From the NCBI GenBank assembly GCA_942493055.1, contig OW818680.1:3968001-4032000 (forward strand): DNA of 64,000 nucleotides. Direction: 5' to 3'. The stretch comes from CAIZQW01 sp942493055. Lineage in GTDB: Bacteria > Verrucomicrobiota > Kiritimatiellia > RFP12 > UBA1067. The position numbers and the translations under genes are program-made. This document shows, in pieces, positions 8,486 to 17,249 of the stretch. Position 1 is the stretch's first letter; each line of letters begins with the position of its first letter. The notes below the pieces were generated by a model. That model saw only the letters and a program-made list of their open reading frames with translations. It was not told where the DNA came from and did no database searches.

Positions 8486-9013
8486 GTGGAAATCAGAACC
8501 ATGAACTACGAAACGCCGCAACATGAACAGTCGCTGTCGCGCCTTGATTCGGAAACGTTGAATGCACTCCGCGCCTATATGGGGGAGTATCAATCGCCTG
8601 AGGAGACTGCAACAGGTACGTGCGTGTGCGAAGCGCCTCCGGAACTCTCCGCCTATCTTGCCCATGCGAGTATGCCGTTTTCGCGATGCCTTCTGCAATT
8701 CATCCGGAAGCATGGCGTTGATGAGGTCGAAATTTATAAGCGTGCGCATGTTGACCGCAAGCACTTCGCAAAAATAAGGAGCGATCCAAATTACCAGCCC
8801 AAAAAAGCGACTGTGATTGCTTTTGCCTTGGCCTTGCATCTCTCGTTGGAGGAGACGAAAGAACTCTTGTCCTCTGCGGGCTTCGCGCTGTCCTGCAGTG
8901 CGCCCTTCGATTTGATCATCCGCTTCTTTGTCGAGCGTGGCGTCTACGATCTCTTTAAGATCAACGATGCGCTGTACGACTTTGATCAACCTGTCCTCAC
9001 GGGGTGTGGATAA
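8486..9013 (+). CDS. Cytosolic HTH-like protein of the type found at the C-terminus of macro-domain proteins
   Basis: 175 residues from GTG 8486, or 170 from ATG 8501; neither has a strong ribosome binding site. Residues from about 60 onward contain FSRCLLQFIRKHGVDEVEIY, then KRAHVDRKHFAKIRSDPNYQP, TVIAFALALHLSLEETKELL, FDLIIRFFVERGVYDLFKIN and a terminal FDQPVLTGCG. I know this all-helical module as a C-terminal domain in bacterial macro-domain and related proteins; its helices and length resemble an XRE-like DNA-binding fold. Here it stands alone with an unrelated, proline-containing N-terminal 55 residues. The function is unknown; regulation or a toxin-antitoxin link is possible. A family A hairpin follows 37 nt after the stop. 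Confidence 0.6.
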   Translation: MEIRTMNYETPQHEQSLSRLDSETLNALRAYMGEYQSPEETATGTCVCEAPPELSAYLAHASMPFSRCLLQFIRKHGVDEVEIYKRAHVDRKHFAKIRSDPNYQPKKATVIAFALALHLSLEETKELLSSAGFALSCSAPFDLIIRFFVERGVYDLFKINDALYDFDQPVLTGCG

Positions 9014-9050
9014 AGACGCTTCGTGTTCCAGCGCAAAAACCGTTCTATCC

Positions 9051-9139
9051 GCGCGGCTATCCATTCCGCCGTCCGTGTATTCACGGGTGAGGCGGATGAG
9101 ATAGCCGCGCAATCTCCTTGCGGCTTTTGCGGTAAAATC
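9051..9139 (+). repeat. Family A hairpin repeat, copy A1
   Basis: Outer stem GCGCGGCTATC / GATAGCCGCGC (9051-9110) encloses the conserved core with CCGCC...GGCGG and CCGTG-TATT-CACGG. A conserved tail ending in TTGCGGCTTTTGCGGTAAAA (9119-9138) follows. Other copies lie at 17284-17365, 36120-36200 (inverted) and 36272-36356. Confidence 0.8.
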
Positions 9140-9163
9140 TCAACAAACAATGTCTAACTGAAA

Positions 9164-9184
9164 ATGTCGCCTGCCAGGCGACAT
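9164..9184. promoter_or_regulatory. Perfect 9-bp inverted repeat upstream of the Whirly-like gene
   Basis: ATGTCGCCT, 3-nt spacer, AGGCGACAT. It lies 86 nt before the start at 9270 and has no following T-run. It may be an operator or an mRNA leader hairpin. Confidence 0.45.
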
Positions 9185-9269
9185 ATCTGTCTTCTGAGTG
9201 TGGTATGTTGATGGCGTTCTTACGAATGGTTCGTGAGACAAAACATCAACAGCACACAAGGAGACACAC

Positions 9270-9884
9270 ATGAATACAGATACGAACAATCCAATGAACG
9301 CACAGAAGACAGCCGACGAAGAGACTGCTTTTCGCCCTTATCGTCCGCGTCTTTCGTTTTATCATGCGAACAGCAAAGGGAGTGGCAGCGCCGTGCGGTT
9401 TGAAGTGATCCCCGCCTGTGGGGACCGCGAAGGCGTGGTCTTCATGACGCTTGCGCAACAGAAGAGCGTCGCCGGAGGAACGGATGATCAGGGCAACCGT
9501 CAGCACGCCACGTTTGACTGGCAGAACCGCGTCACGGTCAAATTGAATTTCAGCGACCTCTGCCAGATGCTGCTGGTCTTCCGCGGGCAAGCCACAACCA
9601 TCAATGACGGCAAGGGTCTCTATCATGACGCTCGCACGACGACGACCCTGATCAACCTGACCCGTCAAGCCGAGCCCTATCCAGGTCTCTCGCTTGATGT
9701 GTCCCGCAAGGGGAAGTCGGAAGGCGAACCTGCAATCCGCGTGCGTATCCTGTTCAATGGCGCGGAGGCTCTGGGGCTTAACGCCGTTCTGGAGCAGAGC
9801 CTCGGAGTGGTCGCCTTCGGCATTCCGAAAGAGGCCACCTACGCAGGTTCGGCAAGAGCTCAGGACGAGCGGACGGCCATATAA
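9270..9884 (+). CDS. Whirly-like putative single-stranded nucleic-acid-binding protein
   Basis: 204 residues with an excellent Shine-Dalgarno AAGGAG 8 nt before ATG 9270. The order of motifs recalls the Whirly/PUR-type fold: PRLSFYHANSKGSGSAVRFE, then GVVFMTLAQQKS, a FDWQNRVTVKLNFSDLCQML segment, LYHDARTTTTLINLTRQ, PGLSLDVSRKG and a C-terminal helix before GVVAFGIP. Plant Whirly proteins show the same succession, with FDW, a regulatory helix, an FFHDP-type segment, SLSV and a C-terminal helix ending in a P-h motif. This is fold-level inference by eye, not an alignment. If correct, the protein would bind single-stranded DNA or RNA and could act in genome maintenance or transcription. It stands alone between repeats. 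Confidence 0.55.
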   Translation: MNTDTNNPMNAQKTADEETAFRPYRPRLSFYHANSKGSGSAVRFEVIPACGDREGVVFMTLAQQKSVAGGTDDQGNRQHATFDWQNRVTVKLNFSDLCQMLLVFRGQATTINDGKGLYHDARTTTTLINLTRQAEPYPGLSLDVSRKGKSEGEPAIRVRILFNGAEALGLNAVLEQSLGVVAFGIPKEATYAGSARAQDERTAI

Positions 9885-9959
9885 TGGATTTTTCACCTAA
9901 TTAAACGAATTAAGCTAATTCCAATTCATTCGGTGATAAAAAAATCAGGATTAGATTTT

Positions 9960-10110
9960 GCGGCTCACCGAGACGGTTCGCCCTCCTTCGGATCAGACAA
10001 ATGACTCGTGCGAAGCGGGTAGGGCGAACCGTCCCGGTGAGCCGCGGATTCGTGCCTGCCCGACGTTTTATCCGCCGTAGGCATCGCGAAGGCGGAAGCT
10101 TTAGCGAAGG
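9960..10110. repeat. Long inverted repeat (25-bp arms) joined to a family C copy (C2)
   Basis: Arms at 9960-9984 and 10021-10045 pair with one mismatch; both contain GCGAACCGTC or its complement. The same word set (CGGTGAGCCGC, GGACGGTTCGCC) recurs near 30527 and 51965. An inverted family C copy follows at about 10076-10110. The hairpin lies between convergent genes ending at 9884 (+) and 10126 (-) and may terminate both. Confidence 0.6.
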
Positions 10111-10125
10111 TGAACGTTTGGACGT

Positions 10126-11499
10126 TTATTTGGATATGCGCTGATAGTATTCGTAGGGGGTCAGGAAGATGCGGCCGTCGGCCTGGAGCAGTTCCACGAT
10201 GTGTTGGAAGTCTGCGAACATCTCGTCGCTCCACATGGTCGGGTGTCCTTGCAGCGTCACGCACGTCTGCGTGCGCCGGGCCGTGTATCCCTTGAGGAAG
10301 GCGTCGAAGCTCACCTTGCCCACGCTATGCTCAAGTTCCGGCGATCGGGTGAGCACGAATTTGGTGCATCCTTTCTGGGCCTTTCCGAAGAGCCAGACCT
10401 TGATCTCCGGATGCTCTTCAAGCACGCGCACGCCCGTGGAGTCAACCGCGTTGCCTGCGGCGCCAAAGGTGCGGAAGGGGAAGCCCACGCGCTCTTGCAT
10501 CAGCTTGCAGCCCTTGGTGAAGTGCTCAGATTGGTAATCGTATGACGGCCCGCTGAACTCGGCGTTGCAGGTCTTTCCGTCCACCACCATGTTCATGGCG
10601 TGGTTGTAGCCGTGGAACCAGAATTCGAAGCGTCCGCCCTTCTCAATCGCATGCTTAGAAATCCACTCCCAGTAGGCGGGGTTGCTCTCCTCGAAGGAGT
10701 TGGCGATGATGCCGAAACTGGCTTTGAGTCCCTTGGTTTCGATGTAGTCAACCAGACGTTGGAAGCGGCCATGCACGGGCTGCTTCGGATTTTTGAGTCC
10801 CTTCAGGTCGTCGAATTTGAAGATCACAAAGCGGGGCGTGTTGGTGTCGAGCGGCGGCAGCACAGGCATGACAAACGGCCCCGCGGGCACGATAGGTGCG
10901 GCAGGCGCGGCAACGGGGCGCGCTTCGGCCATCTCAGGCAGCGCTGCCAGCTCGGGGGACAGCGCGGGCTTGCCGCCGGAGGCGCATGCGAGTACGGCGG
11001 CTTCGGCGATCATCGACTCCTGTCGCTGCTGACCGAAGAAGAGGATCAAGGTGAGCTCACCCGGCGCATACGCGCTGGCCGCAGTGGCGCTGAAGAGGGC
11101 CTTGCGCCACACGCCGTCCGGCTTGATCTCCTGACGGAACAGCGTCTTGCCCGCCTTGTCCATGAGCTTGACGCCCATATGGCCGCCACCTGTCGCATCC
11201 CGGATCGCAAAGACCAGGGAGAGTGTCTCGCCCGCTGCGACAGCTTCGGTTGACTTCTCGATCATCTGGACATCCCAAGCGTGCGGCATCTGGGCTGCCA
11301 CGGAGGCGCAGAAGGCGGTGGCGAAGGGTTGCCCCTCGCCTTTCGGCACAAGATGGGCGCGGCCGGACTTGTAGGCTGCAAGGCGGGTTGTCAGATCAGT
11401 CGCGAAGACGCGACGGGTGGTCGAATCATCGGCCAGCGCGAGTGCTGCGGCGAAGACCAGTGAACAGGTGAAGGCAAGAGTACGGTGTATTTTTTTCAT
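10126..11499 (-). CDS. Exported polysaccharide deacetylase-like protein
   Basis: 457 residues from ATG 11499 (MKKIHRTLAFTCSLVFAAAL), a clear signal peptide. An N-terminal beta-domain of about 150 residues and a Pro/Ala linker precede the catalytic-type domain. That domain starts at FVIFKFDDLKGLKN (Asp-Asp motif) and contains FEFWFHGYNHAM (His pair), a pattern of NodB/DUF2334-like carbohydrate esterases. Such enzymes remove acetyl groups from polysaccharides with a divalent metal. The longer in-frame start at 11547 overlaps the upstream gene and is rejected. The gene lies 23 nt behind an alpha/beta-hydrolase with acetylxylan-esterase features. The two esterases probably form an operon for deacetylating complex glycans. 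Confidence 0.7.
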   Translation of the reverse strand: MKKIHRTLAFTCSLVFAAALALADDSTTRRVFATDLTTRLAAYKSGRAHLVPKGEGQPFATAFCASVAAQMPHAWDVQMIEKSTEAVAAGETLSLVFAIRDATGGGHMGVKLMDKAGKTLFRQEIKPDGVWRKALFSATAASAYAPGELTLILFFGQQRQESMIAEAAVLACASGGKPALSPELAALPEMAEARPVAAPAAPIVPAGPFVMPVLPPLDTNTPRFVIFKFDDLKGLKNPKQPVHGRFQRLVDYIETKGLKASFGIIANSFEESNPAYWEWISKHAIEKGGRFEFWFHGYNHAMNMVVDGKTCNAEFSGPSYDYQSEHFTKGCKLMQERVGFPFRTFGAAGNAVDSTGVRVLEEHPEIKVWLFGKAQKGCTKFVLTRSPELEHSVGKVSFDAFLKGYTARRTQTCVTLQGHPTMWSDEMFADFQHIVELLQADGRIFLTPYEYYQRISK

Positions 11500-11522
11500 G
11501 ATGGAGGGTGCGTCGGTGGTTA

Positions 11523-12368
11523 TTACTTTGTCACGCGGGTCAGCCATGCTGCAGCGATGCCGGGCCAGACGTCTGTGGTCTTCCCCTTCTTCCGCAGACC
11601 ATAGCCGTGTCCGCCGTTGGGGAAGATATGCAGCTCCACCGGCACCTTGGCCGCCTTGAGCGCGATGGCGTAGGCCAGGCTGCTGTCGACATACGGCGTG
11701 TCATCTTCGGCCTGCAACAGGAAGGTGGGCGGGGTCTGTGCGGTCACTGGAAGTTCCGGCGCCAGGGTGTAGCCCTCGCGGAAGAGATAGGCCGGATAGA
11801 TGACGAGTGCAAAATTCGGACGGCTCGGTTGCGCATCAACTTCGTCCACATTTTCATAAAACCGCTTTTCGAAATTCGTGCTGACCCGCACGGAGAGGTG
11901 TGCCCCTGCAGAGAAGCCCATGATGCCCAGGCGGTTCGTGTCGATGTTGAAATCCTTCGCCTTGGAACGGATCAGCCCCATGGCGCGCTGTGCGTCACAC
12001 AAAGCGCCGTCCCGGTTGCCGGGCACGCGGTATTTGAGGACGAATGCGGAGATGCCTTGGCTGTTGAGCCATTCAGCCATTTCCGTCCCCTCAAGGTTCC
12101 AGGCGAGGATGCTGTAGCCGCCGCCGGGACAGATCATCACAGCAGGGTTTGGCTTGCCCGTGTCCTTGGCGAGGAAGACCGTGAGGCTGGGGTTGTTCAC
12201 GTTGGTCAGCCGGATGATGTCATCCTTCGAAGGATTGACCTTTTCAGGCGCGTCGCTTGTTTTAAGCGGCACCTTGCCCTCGGGCCATACATTGATCACC
12301 TGTTGCTCGGCACAGACGGTCATTACCATTCCACAGGCCGCCATCATGCTCATTCCTATCATTGTCAT
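11523..12368 (-). CDS. Exported alpha/beta-hydrolase, acetyl-xylan-esterase / BD-FAE-like
   Basis: 281 residues from ATG 12368, with AGGAG 9 nt upstream. The N-terminus (MTMIGMSMMAACGMVMTVCA) is a signal peptide, possibly a lipoprotein signal. The oxyanion-hole segment is CPGGGYSILAWNLEG, the nucleophile elbow is GFSAG (about residue 152), a DDT segment may supply the acid, and the catalytic His is in GGHGYG. This matches the esterase family often annotated as endo-1,4-beta-xylanase B, which in fact cleaves acetyl or feruloyl esters. It is the first gene of the pair with the deacetylase-like gene. The longer frame to 12431 lacks a ribosome binding site. Confidence 0.8.
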   Translation of the reverse strand: MTMIGMSMMAACGMVMTVCAEQQVINVWPEGKVPLKTSDAPEKVNPSKDDIIRLTNVNNPSLTVFLAKDTGKPNPAVMICPGGGYSILAWNLEGTEMAEWLNSQGISAFVLKYRVPGNRDGALCDAQRAMGLIRSKAKDFNIDTNRLGIMGFSAGAHLSVRVSTNFEKRFYENVDEVDAQPSRPNFALVIYPAYLFREGYTLAPELPVTAQTPPTFLLQAEDDTPYVDSSLAYAIALKAAKVPVELHIFPNGGHGYGLRKKGKTTDVWPGIAAAWLTRVTK

Positions 12369-12642
12369 GTTATTTTCTCCTGTACACTGCAAAGTGAAGG
12401 CGAGTCTAACAAAGCCGCCGCCGATGTTCAAGGATAGAGGCGCGAAACTTTCCTGGGAGGGGGAGCGGCCCTATTCTTGCGGAGGACAAACATTAGTCTT
12501 GTTTTCCTGCTCCATAAGGATCAAGATAGTATTGGAAATTTGGGATGTTTTTCGGGTGCGTCTTGAGTACTCATGATGCTGGCGTTCAGGGTAGAGCATC
12601 ACACCATCACGAAAAAAAATAACCAGGGAAAAAGAGGGACTT

Positions 12643-14124
12643 ATGAAAGCATGTTTGCGGATGATGAATATGAGAGCACGGATTATTTCGGGGAGTTGCA
12701 TGGTTGTTGCGCTGCTGGCCAGTCCGGCCGGAGCCATCTCCAGTGCCTGGATCACGGATGGCAACGGTTCCTGGACCAACTCAATCAACTGGAACAACGG
12801 CGTGCCTAACGCTCCAGGGGATGCGGCGTATTTTACGAATGCTATCACTGCCGAGCGCACCATCACGATCGATACGGACGTGACAGTCGGCACGCTCAAG
12901 ATCGGCGTTACCAACGCTGCTTTTAAGCTGACTAGTGGATCTGGAAAGGTCACCATGGATAGCGGCGATTCCAATCGTGCTGTGTTACAGCAAGTCGGCA
13001 ACAAACAGAATTACGGACCGAGCAAAGTGCTTTTGAACAGCGATCTGGAAATCAACAATAATGGCAGTGGCTACTTTAATTTGACGGGTACCCTATTCAC
13101 TGGCGCGCGTGACATCTACTTCAATGCTAATGGGGCGACAGGCACGCCCTACATGGGGGGTACACAATCGACCTACTTCGGCAACACCTACTTCTGCGCT
13201 GGAACGGCCATGCTGACCAGCGACTTTTTCGGTGCGACCACCAACGGATTTCGATATGTCACCATCACTAACAATGCCGTTTATCGGATGAACAATAGTA
13301 GCGTCACGATTGCCACGAACCGCCTCTTTGTGATCGGAATTGGCGGCGCAAAGATCGACTTGAACGCGTTTACGTTGACCCTCCCTGGCAATGGACAGTT
13401 GTCCGGGTCCACTATATTGTACCTGACGCGAGTCAATGCTGGCAGTAATACCTTGTCGTTGGGGGGGACGAATGACGCTTTCACGGGGCAGGTGGTCGTC
13501 GATACAGGGACTACGCTGAAATTGAATACAAACGGCTACATCAACGCTGCACAGGTGATCAATGTCATCCATGCGGCCAGCGGGTTGCATGTTGCGAACA
13601 AGCCTTCCGGCTACACGATCCCGTCCGGGCAGGTGGTGGCAGGCATTGGTACCAACCAAGGCCTCTTCAATGTCTCAAGTCCAACCGCCAAGCTGCATCC
13701 GGGCACCTATTCGCTGCCTGGACCGAGCACGCTGCCGGGTATCATGAAAATTGACGGCAGCCTCTTGTTCGAGAACGGCGGGGTGTATGCCTGGGAGTTG
13801 AAGCAGTTGAAGGACGACGCGGTCGCCTCCCCTGGAACAACCACGTTCTCGACCATCAATCTGCTCAACGGGACAGTAGCCCTCACGGGCGGCAAACTGG
13901 AAGTTAACTACCTTGGAGGGATCAGTCCGGCCTCGTCAGGAACCGGATACTGGAAGACCAACCACGTGTGGACCATTCTCTCCGCGCCTGTGCCGCCCAC
14001 AGGGACATTGTCGGTTAAGGACGGTCTCTTCCCGAATGCCTTCTTCAAGACCCAGGTCAGCGGGAACACGCTGCAACTCGTTTACACTTATGGCCAGAAC
14101 GGCACGTTGATCCAGTTCCTATAG
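12643..14124 (+). CDS. Exported autotransporter-type beta-strand repeat protein
   Basis: 493 residues; GAGGGAC lies just before ATG 12643. A signal peptide ends near SPAGA. The mature part starts SSAWITDGNGSWTNSINWNN, the usual opening of autotransporter-associated beta-strand proteins of planctomycete/verrucomicrobial relatives (GNWSxxxNW). It is then rich in Asn, Gly and Thr with strand-like repeats. There is no C-terminal autotransporter barrel and no PEP-CTERM-type tail, so surface anchoring is unclear. It is divergent from the esterase pair and convergent with the oxidoreductase that ends 13 nt downstream. The role is unknown; adhesion or a surface layer is plausible. Confidence 0.6.
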   Translation: MKACLRMMNMRARIISGSCMVVALLASPAGAISSAWITDGNGSWTNSINWNNGVPNAPGDAAYFTNAITAERTITIDTDVTVGTLKIGVTNAAFKLTSGSGKVTMDSGDSNRAVLQQVGNKQNYGPSKVLLNSDLEINNNGSGYFNLTGTLFTGARDIYFNANGATGTPYMGGTQSTYFGNTYFCAGTAMLTSDFFGATTNGFRYVTITNNAVYRMNNSSVTIATNRLFVIGIGGAKIDLNAFTLTLPGNGQLSGSTILYLTRVNAGSNTLSLGGTNDAFTGQVVVDTGTTLKLNTNGYINAAQVINVIHAASGLHVANKPSGYTIPSGQVVAGIGTNQGLFNVSSPTAKLHPGTYSLPGPSTLPGIMKIDGSLLFENGGVYAWELKQLKDDAVASPGTTTFSTINLLNGTVALTGGKLEVNYLGGISPASSGTGYWKTNHVWTILSAPVPPTGTLSVKDGLFPNAFFKTQVSGNTLQLVYTYGQNGTLIQFL

Positions 14125-14136
14125 CAAGCGCCCTCC

Positions 14137-15522
14137 TCAGCCCACTTCCGGATGTTGCCACGGCGCACGGTACGGGCGGCGCAGGAGCCGGGTCGCCTCG
14201 GCATCGCCTTTCACGACCCGTTTCACAGGGTCATAGGAAAGGGGGCGGCCCAGTCCAAGCGCAACATTGGCGAGGATGCAGCTTGCGGTCGAGATGTGGC
14301 CGTCTTCGATGTCCGCGACAGGGCGGCCGCGGCTTTCGACAGCCGCCAGGAAGTCGCGCATGTGCTGGCGCGTGGCGGGTGCGGCATGCAGTTCAATGTC
14401 CTTTTCCGTCACGTCTTCGGGATACTGCTCCTTCTCATACACGCACTCGAAATGGATTTTTTCCGCCTTCGTGTCGTACGGGATGAAGTCCGCGCGCATT
14501 GGGCTGGCCTTGAGCATGCCCTTCTCGCCATGGAGGGTCAGCGCCCACGGGTAGTCGGGGTCAGGTGGCGAGCCCCACGAACGGTGCTGCCACGTCATCG
14601 TCAGCCCGTCATACTCGAAGGTGGCGGTCTGGGTGTCGGACGTGTTTGACTTGCCCCCCTTCTGGACAAAGATGCCGCCGGTCGAGAAGACGCGCTTGGG
14701 CCAGCCGACGCCCAGCATCCAGCGGGCGGTGTCCAGCATGTGCACGCACATGTCGCCGCAGATGCCGTTGCTGTATTCCATCAAGGTGCGCCACCAGCGC
14801 CGATGCGGCAGCCCGTCGTAGGGCCGCAGCGGCGCAGGCCCGGTCCACAGCTCGTAGTCGAATGTGTCCGGCACCGGCACCACCGGCGGGTTGCCGTTGG
14901 CGCGCATGTGGTAGTAGCAGCACATGTCCACGTGGGCGATCCGGCCGAGCAGGCCGGCCTCGACCACGCGGCGTTTGGCCTCGATCAGGTGCGGGGTGCT
15001 CTTGCGCTGCGTACCGACCTGCACGACGCGCTTGTGCTTGCGCGCAGCAGCCACCATCGCCTCGCCTTCGAGCACGTCGACGCTGACGGGCTTCTGAACG
15101 TAGACATCCGCGCCGGCCTCGACGGCCGCGATCATCTGCAGCGCGTGCCAGTGGTCGGGCGTGCCGATCAGCACCAGATCGAAGTTCCGCTTCGCGAGCA
15201 GGTCGCGGAAGTCGGCGAAGGTCGGTGGACCCGCTTGCAGCTTGAGTCGCGCGCAGACCAGCGCGCTCGCTGCGGCGAGTTGGTTGCGGTCGGGGTCGCA
15301 GAGCCCCACCACCTCTATCGGCGCGACCTGGATCAGGCGCAGCAGGTCGCCGGTGCCGAACCAGCCGCAGCCAATCAGCGCCACGCGATATTTCTTCGGG
15401 GCCGTCTGCGCGAACAGCGGTGCCGCATGGATGCACAGGCCGGCTGCTGCCGCGGCGTGTACGAACTGCTTTCGTGTGAGGTTCATTATTGGATGACTCT
15501 CTGCGGGTAATTGAATTTGCAT
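14137..15522 (-). CDS. Gfo/Idh/MocA-family oxidoreductase with export signal
   Basis: 461 residues. ATG 15522 has GGAGGT 5 nt upstream and is chosen; a later ATG at 15486 would remove 12 residues and leave a shorter signal (MNLTRKQFVHAAAAAGLC). The signal is Tat-like, but only one Arg of the pair is present. The Rossmann fold starts VALIGCGWFGTGDLLRL, followed by the VQKPVSVD motif typical of the family. These NAD(P)-dependent enzymes act on sugars and sugar-like compounds; exported members are common in PVC bacteria. The exact substrate cannot be read from the sequence. A second such gene lies at 34701. Confidence 0.8.
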   Translation of the reverse strand: MQIQLPAESHPIMNLTRKQFVHAAAAAGLCIHAAPLFAQTAPKKYRVALIGCGWFGTGDLLRLIQVAPIEVVGLCDPDRNQLAAASALVCARLKLQAGPPTFADFRDLLAKRNFDLVLIGTPDHWHALQMIAAVEAGADVYVQKPVSVDVLEGEAMVAAARKHKRVVQVGTQRKSTPHLIEAKRRVVEAGLLGRIAHVDMCCYYHMRANGNPPVVPVPDTFDYELWTGPAPLRPYDGLPHRRWWRTLMEYSNGICGDMCVHMLDTARWMLGVGWPKRVFSTGGIFVQKGGKSNTSDTQTATFEYDGLTMTWQHRSWGSPPDPDYPWALTLHGEKGMLKASPMRADFIPYDTKAEKIHFECVYEKEQYPEDVTEKDIELHAAPATRQHMRDFLAAVESRGRPVADIEDGHISTASCILANVALGLGRPLSYDPVKRVVKGDAEATRLLRRPYRAPWQHPEVG

Positions 15523-15602
15523 AGCGCACCTCCTAAATTTTGAATAAGCTTAACACCCGGCCATGAGAGCGACAAGCCCAAACTCAGTCCTGCGTGCAGG
15601 AG

Positions 15603-15894
15603 GGGCGCATCCCTGTTTCATTGACTTGGTCATAAAAGCTGGGTGAATAGGTAACTGTAATTTTGGGTGTTGGAACCACAAAATCCACAAAAAATCACAA
15701 AACATGTAAATGCTGAAATCTTTTTGGAGTGCGGTGACAAGCAGCGTCTGCAGACGCGCACGGCACCGCTTTTCTTGGCTTCTTAAAAGCGGTGTCGCGC
15801 GGAATACCGCTTGCCACCGCACTCCAAAGAGAACACCTTCCGTGTGTTCTCAATTTGGTCGCCTTGGGCTAGTCAATGAATCGGGGATGCGCCC
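15603..15894. mobile_element. Non-autonomous element (MITE-like) sharing the ends of the 41.8-kb IS
   Basis: Left end 15603-15624 and right end 15873-15894 are inverted repeats that match the 22-bp ends of the IS at 41844-43592 with a few changes. Both begin with GGGCGCAT and contain TTCATTGA. The 292-bp interior has no transposase but holds a long imperfect palindrome at about 15718-15830 (TTTTGGAGTGCGGTG ... CACCGCACTCCAAA). No matching target duplication is visible, so it may be old or have been altered at an edge. Confidence 0.65.
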
Positions 15895-15903
15895 GTAGTG
15901 CTC

Positions 15904-15932
15904 TTGACACCTCAGGAAGAGGGGCGTATACT
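15904..15932 (+). promoter_or_regulatory. Sigma-70-type promoter, twin of the hydF promoter
   Basis: TTGACA 15904-15909, 17-nt spacer, TATACT 15927-15932. Spacer and downstream sequence match the promoter at 17399 in about 46 of 60 positions by hand count. Transcription should start at or just before the ATG of the leader frame at 15941. Confidence 0.7.
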
Positions 15933-15940
15933 TTCGCTCC

Positions 15941-15994
15941 ATGTCGGTACATGTAGAAAGCGGCATCAAAAACAGGTTGGAGGCGTGCACATGA
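15941..15994 (+). CDS. 17-residue leader frame overlapping the propeller gene
   Basis: ATG 15941 lies 8 nt after the -10 box, so the message would be leaderless. The frame (MSVHVESGIKNRLEACT) ends TGA at 15992-15994, overlapping the ATG of the next gene as ATGA. Its start resembles the HydF N-terminus (MSVLVER). It may be a duplicated 5' end now acting as a translational coupler. It is too short to be sure. Confidence 0.35.
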   Translation: MSVHVESGIKNRLEACT

Positions 15995-17214
15995 AACTGT
16001 CGGGGTTGTTCATTCTGGCATCGGTCCTGCTCTCTCAACAGGCGCTTGCCGTTGCAGAGGGCGGCGCTGATTGGCCTTGCTGGCGAGGGCCGGAGCGCAG
16101 TGGCATTTCGCGTGAGGCGGGCTGGGTCTGTCAGTGGAGCACCGACAGGTTGCCCGTGCTGTGGCGTGCATCGGTGGGCAATGGGTTCTCGTCCTTTGCA
16201 GTGTCACGCGGCCGCGTCTACACGATGGGCAACACGGACGGTACTGATACGGTGTTCTGTTTCGATGCTGTGACCGGCAACGTCCTGTGGCGGCACAGCT
16301 ATGCGTGCGAACTCCAGCCGCTCTCGTACGAGGGTGGACCGGGCTCGACTCCTGCCGTGGATGAGGGCCGCGTCTACACGTTCAGCAAGGACGGTCACCT
16401 CTTTTGCCTCGACGCTCAGAGCGGCCTGGTGGTCTGGCAGAAGAAGTTCGAGCGATGGCCGCTCTTAGAAGGTGACTGGAAAAACAACTGGCGCTACGCG
16501 GGTTCGCCCCTCATTGTCGGTGATCGTTTATTCATGAGCCTTGGACAGGCGGGCGCGGCGTTCAATAAAAAGGACGGCACCGTGCTTTGGCAGAGTCCGG
16601 CGGGCCACCCCGGGTATTCTTCTCCCGTGTTGTTTCTCTCAGGCGCGAAGCAGGCATTGGCCTTCTTTTCAGGACATGCGGTGATCGGCGTAGAGGCAGA
16701 CACAGGAAAGCGTCTGTGGGAGATCCCGTGGCAGACCGAATGGGACTTCAACGCGGCTGACCCCGTGATCCACGACGGAAAACTCTTCGTCTCCTCCGGT
16801 AACAACGCGGGCTGCGCGCTGTACGACATCAGGATCAATCCGCCGCGCGAACTCTGGCGCAACAAGAACTTGAAGACCCCCATGAACAGTTCGGTCCTAT
16901 GGAAGGGGAACTTGTACGGATTCAACGATGCGAACCTCTCCTGCGTGGCATGGGCGACAGGCGAGAAGAGATGGTCAGAGCCGTCGATCCGCCGCGGTTC
17001 ATTGATGGTGGCGGACAACAAGCTGCTACTTCTGAGCGAGAAGGGTGAACTGGTGGTGGCAGAGGCGACAGCAGAGGCCTATCGGCCCCTGGCGCAGGCA
17101 CAGATACTGACCGGGCGCTGCTGGACCACGCCGGTCTTGTCGCACGGACTGATCTATGCGCGCAATGCGGCAGGCGAGATCGTGTGCCTGGATGCGCGCC
17201 CGAAGCCAAGGTGA
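15991..17214 (+). CDS. Exported PQQ-like beta-propeller repeat protein
   Basis: 407 residues from ATG 15991, with GGAGG at 15979-15983. The signal peptide is MKLSGLFILASVLLSQQALA. The mature part opens DWPCWRGPERSGIS, the standard start of PQQ-like eight-bladed propeller proteins (outer-membrane BamB-type fold). It repeats blades such as FCFDAVTGNVLWRHS, FCLDAQSGLVVWQKK and IGVEADTGKRLWEIPW. Most such proteins have no PQQ and are of unknown function. The frame extends upstream to 15898 through the promoter, which is rejected. Expression is probably driven from 15904, with coupling through the leader frame. Confidence 0.8.
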   Translation: MKLSGLFILASVLLSQQALAVAEGGADWPCWRGPERSGISREAGWVCQWSTDRLPVLWRASVGNGFSSFAVSRGRVYTMGNTDGTDTVFCFDAVTGNVLWRHSYACELQPLSYEGGPGSTPAVDEGRVYTFSKDGHLFCLDAQSGLVVWQKKFERWPLLEGDWKNNWRYAGSPLIVGDRLFMSLGQAGAAFNKKDGTVLWQSPAGHPGYSSPVLFLSGAKQALAFFSGHAVIGVEADTGKRLWEIPWQTEWDFNAADPVIHDGKLFVSSGNNAGCALYDIRINPPRELWRNKNLKTPMNSSVLWKGNLYGFNDANLSCVAWATGEKRWSEPSIRRGSLMVADNKLLLLSEKGELVVAEATAEAYRPLAQAQILTGRCWTTPVLSHGLIYARNAAGEIVCLDARPKPR

Positions 17215-17249
17215 AAATGAACTTGATACTCCTGACAACAGTAAACACC

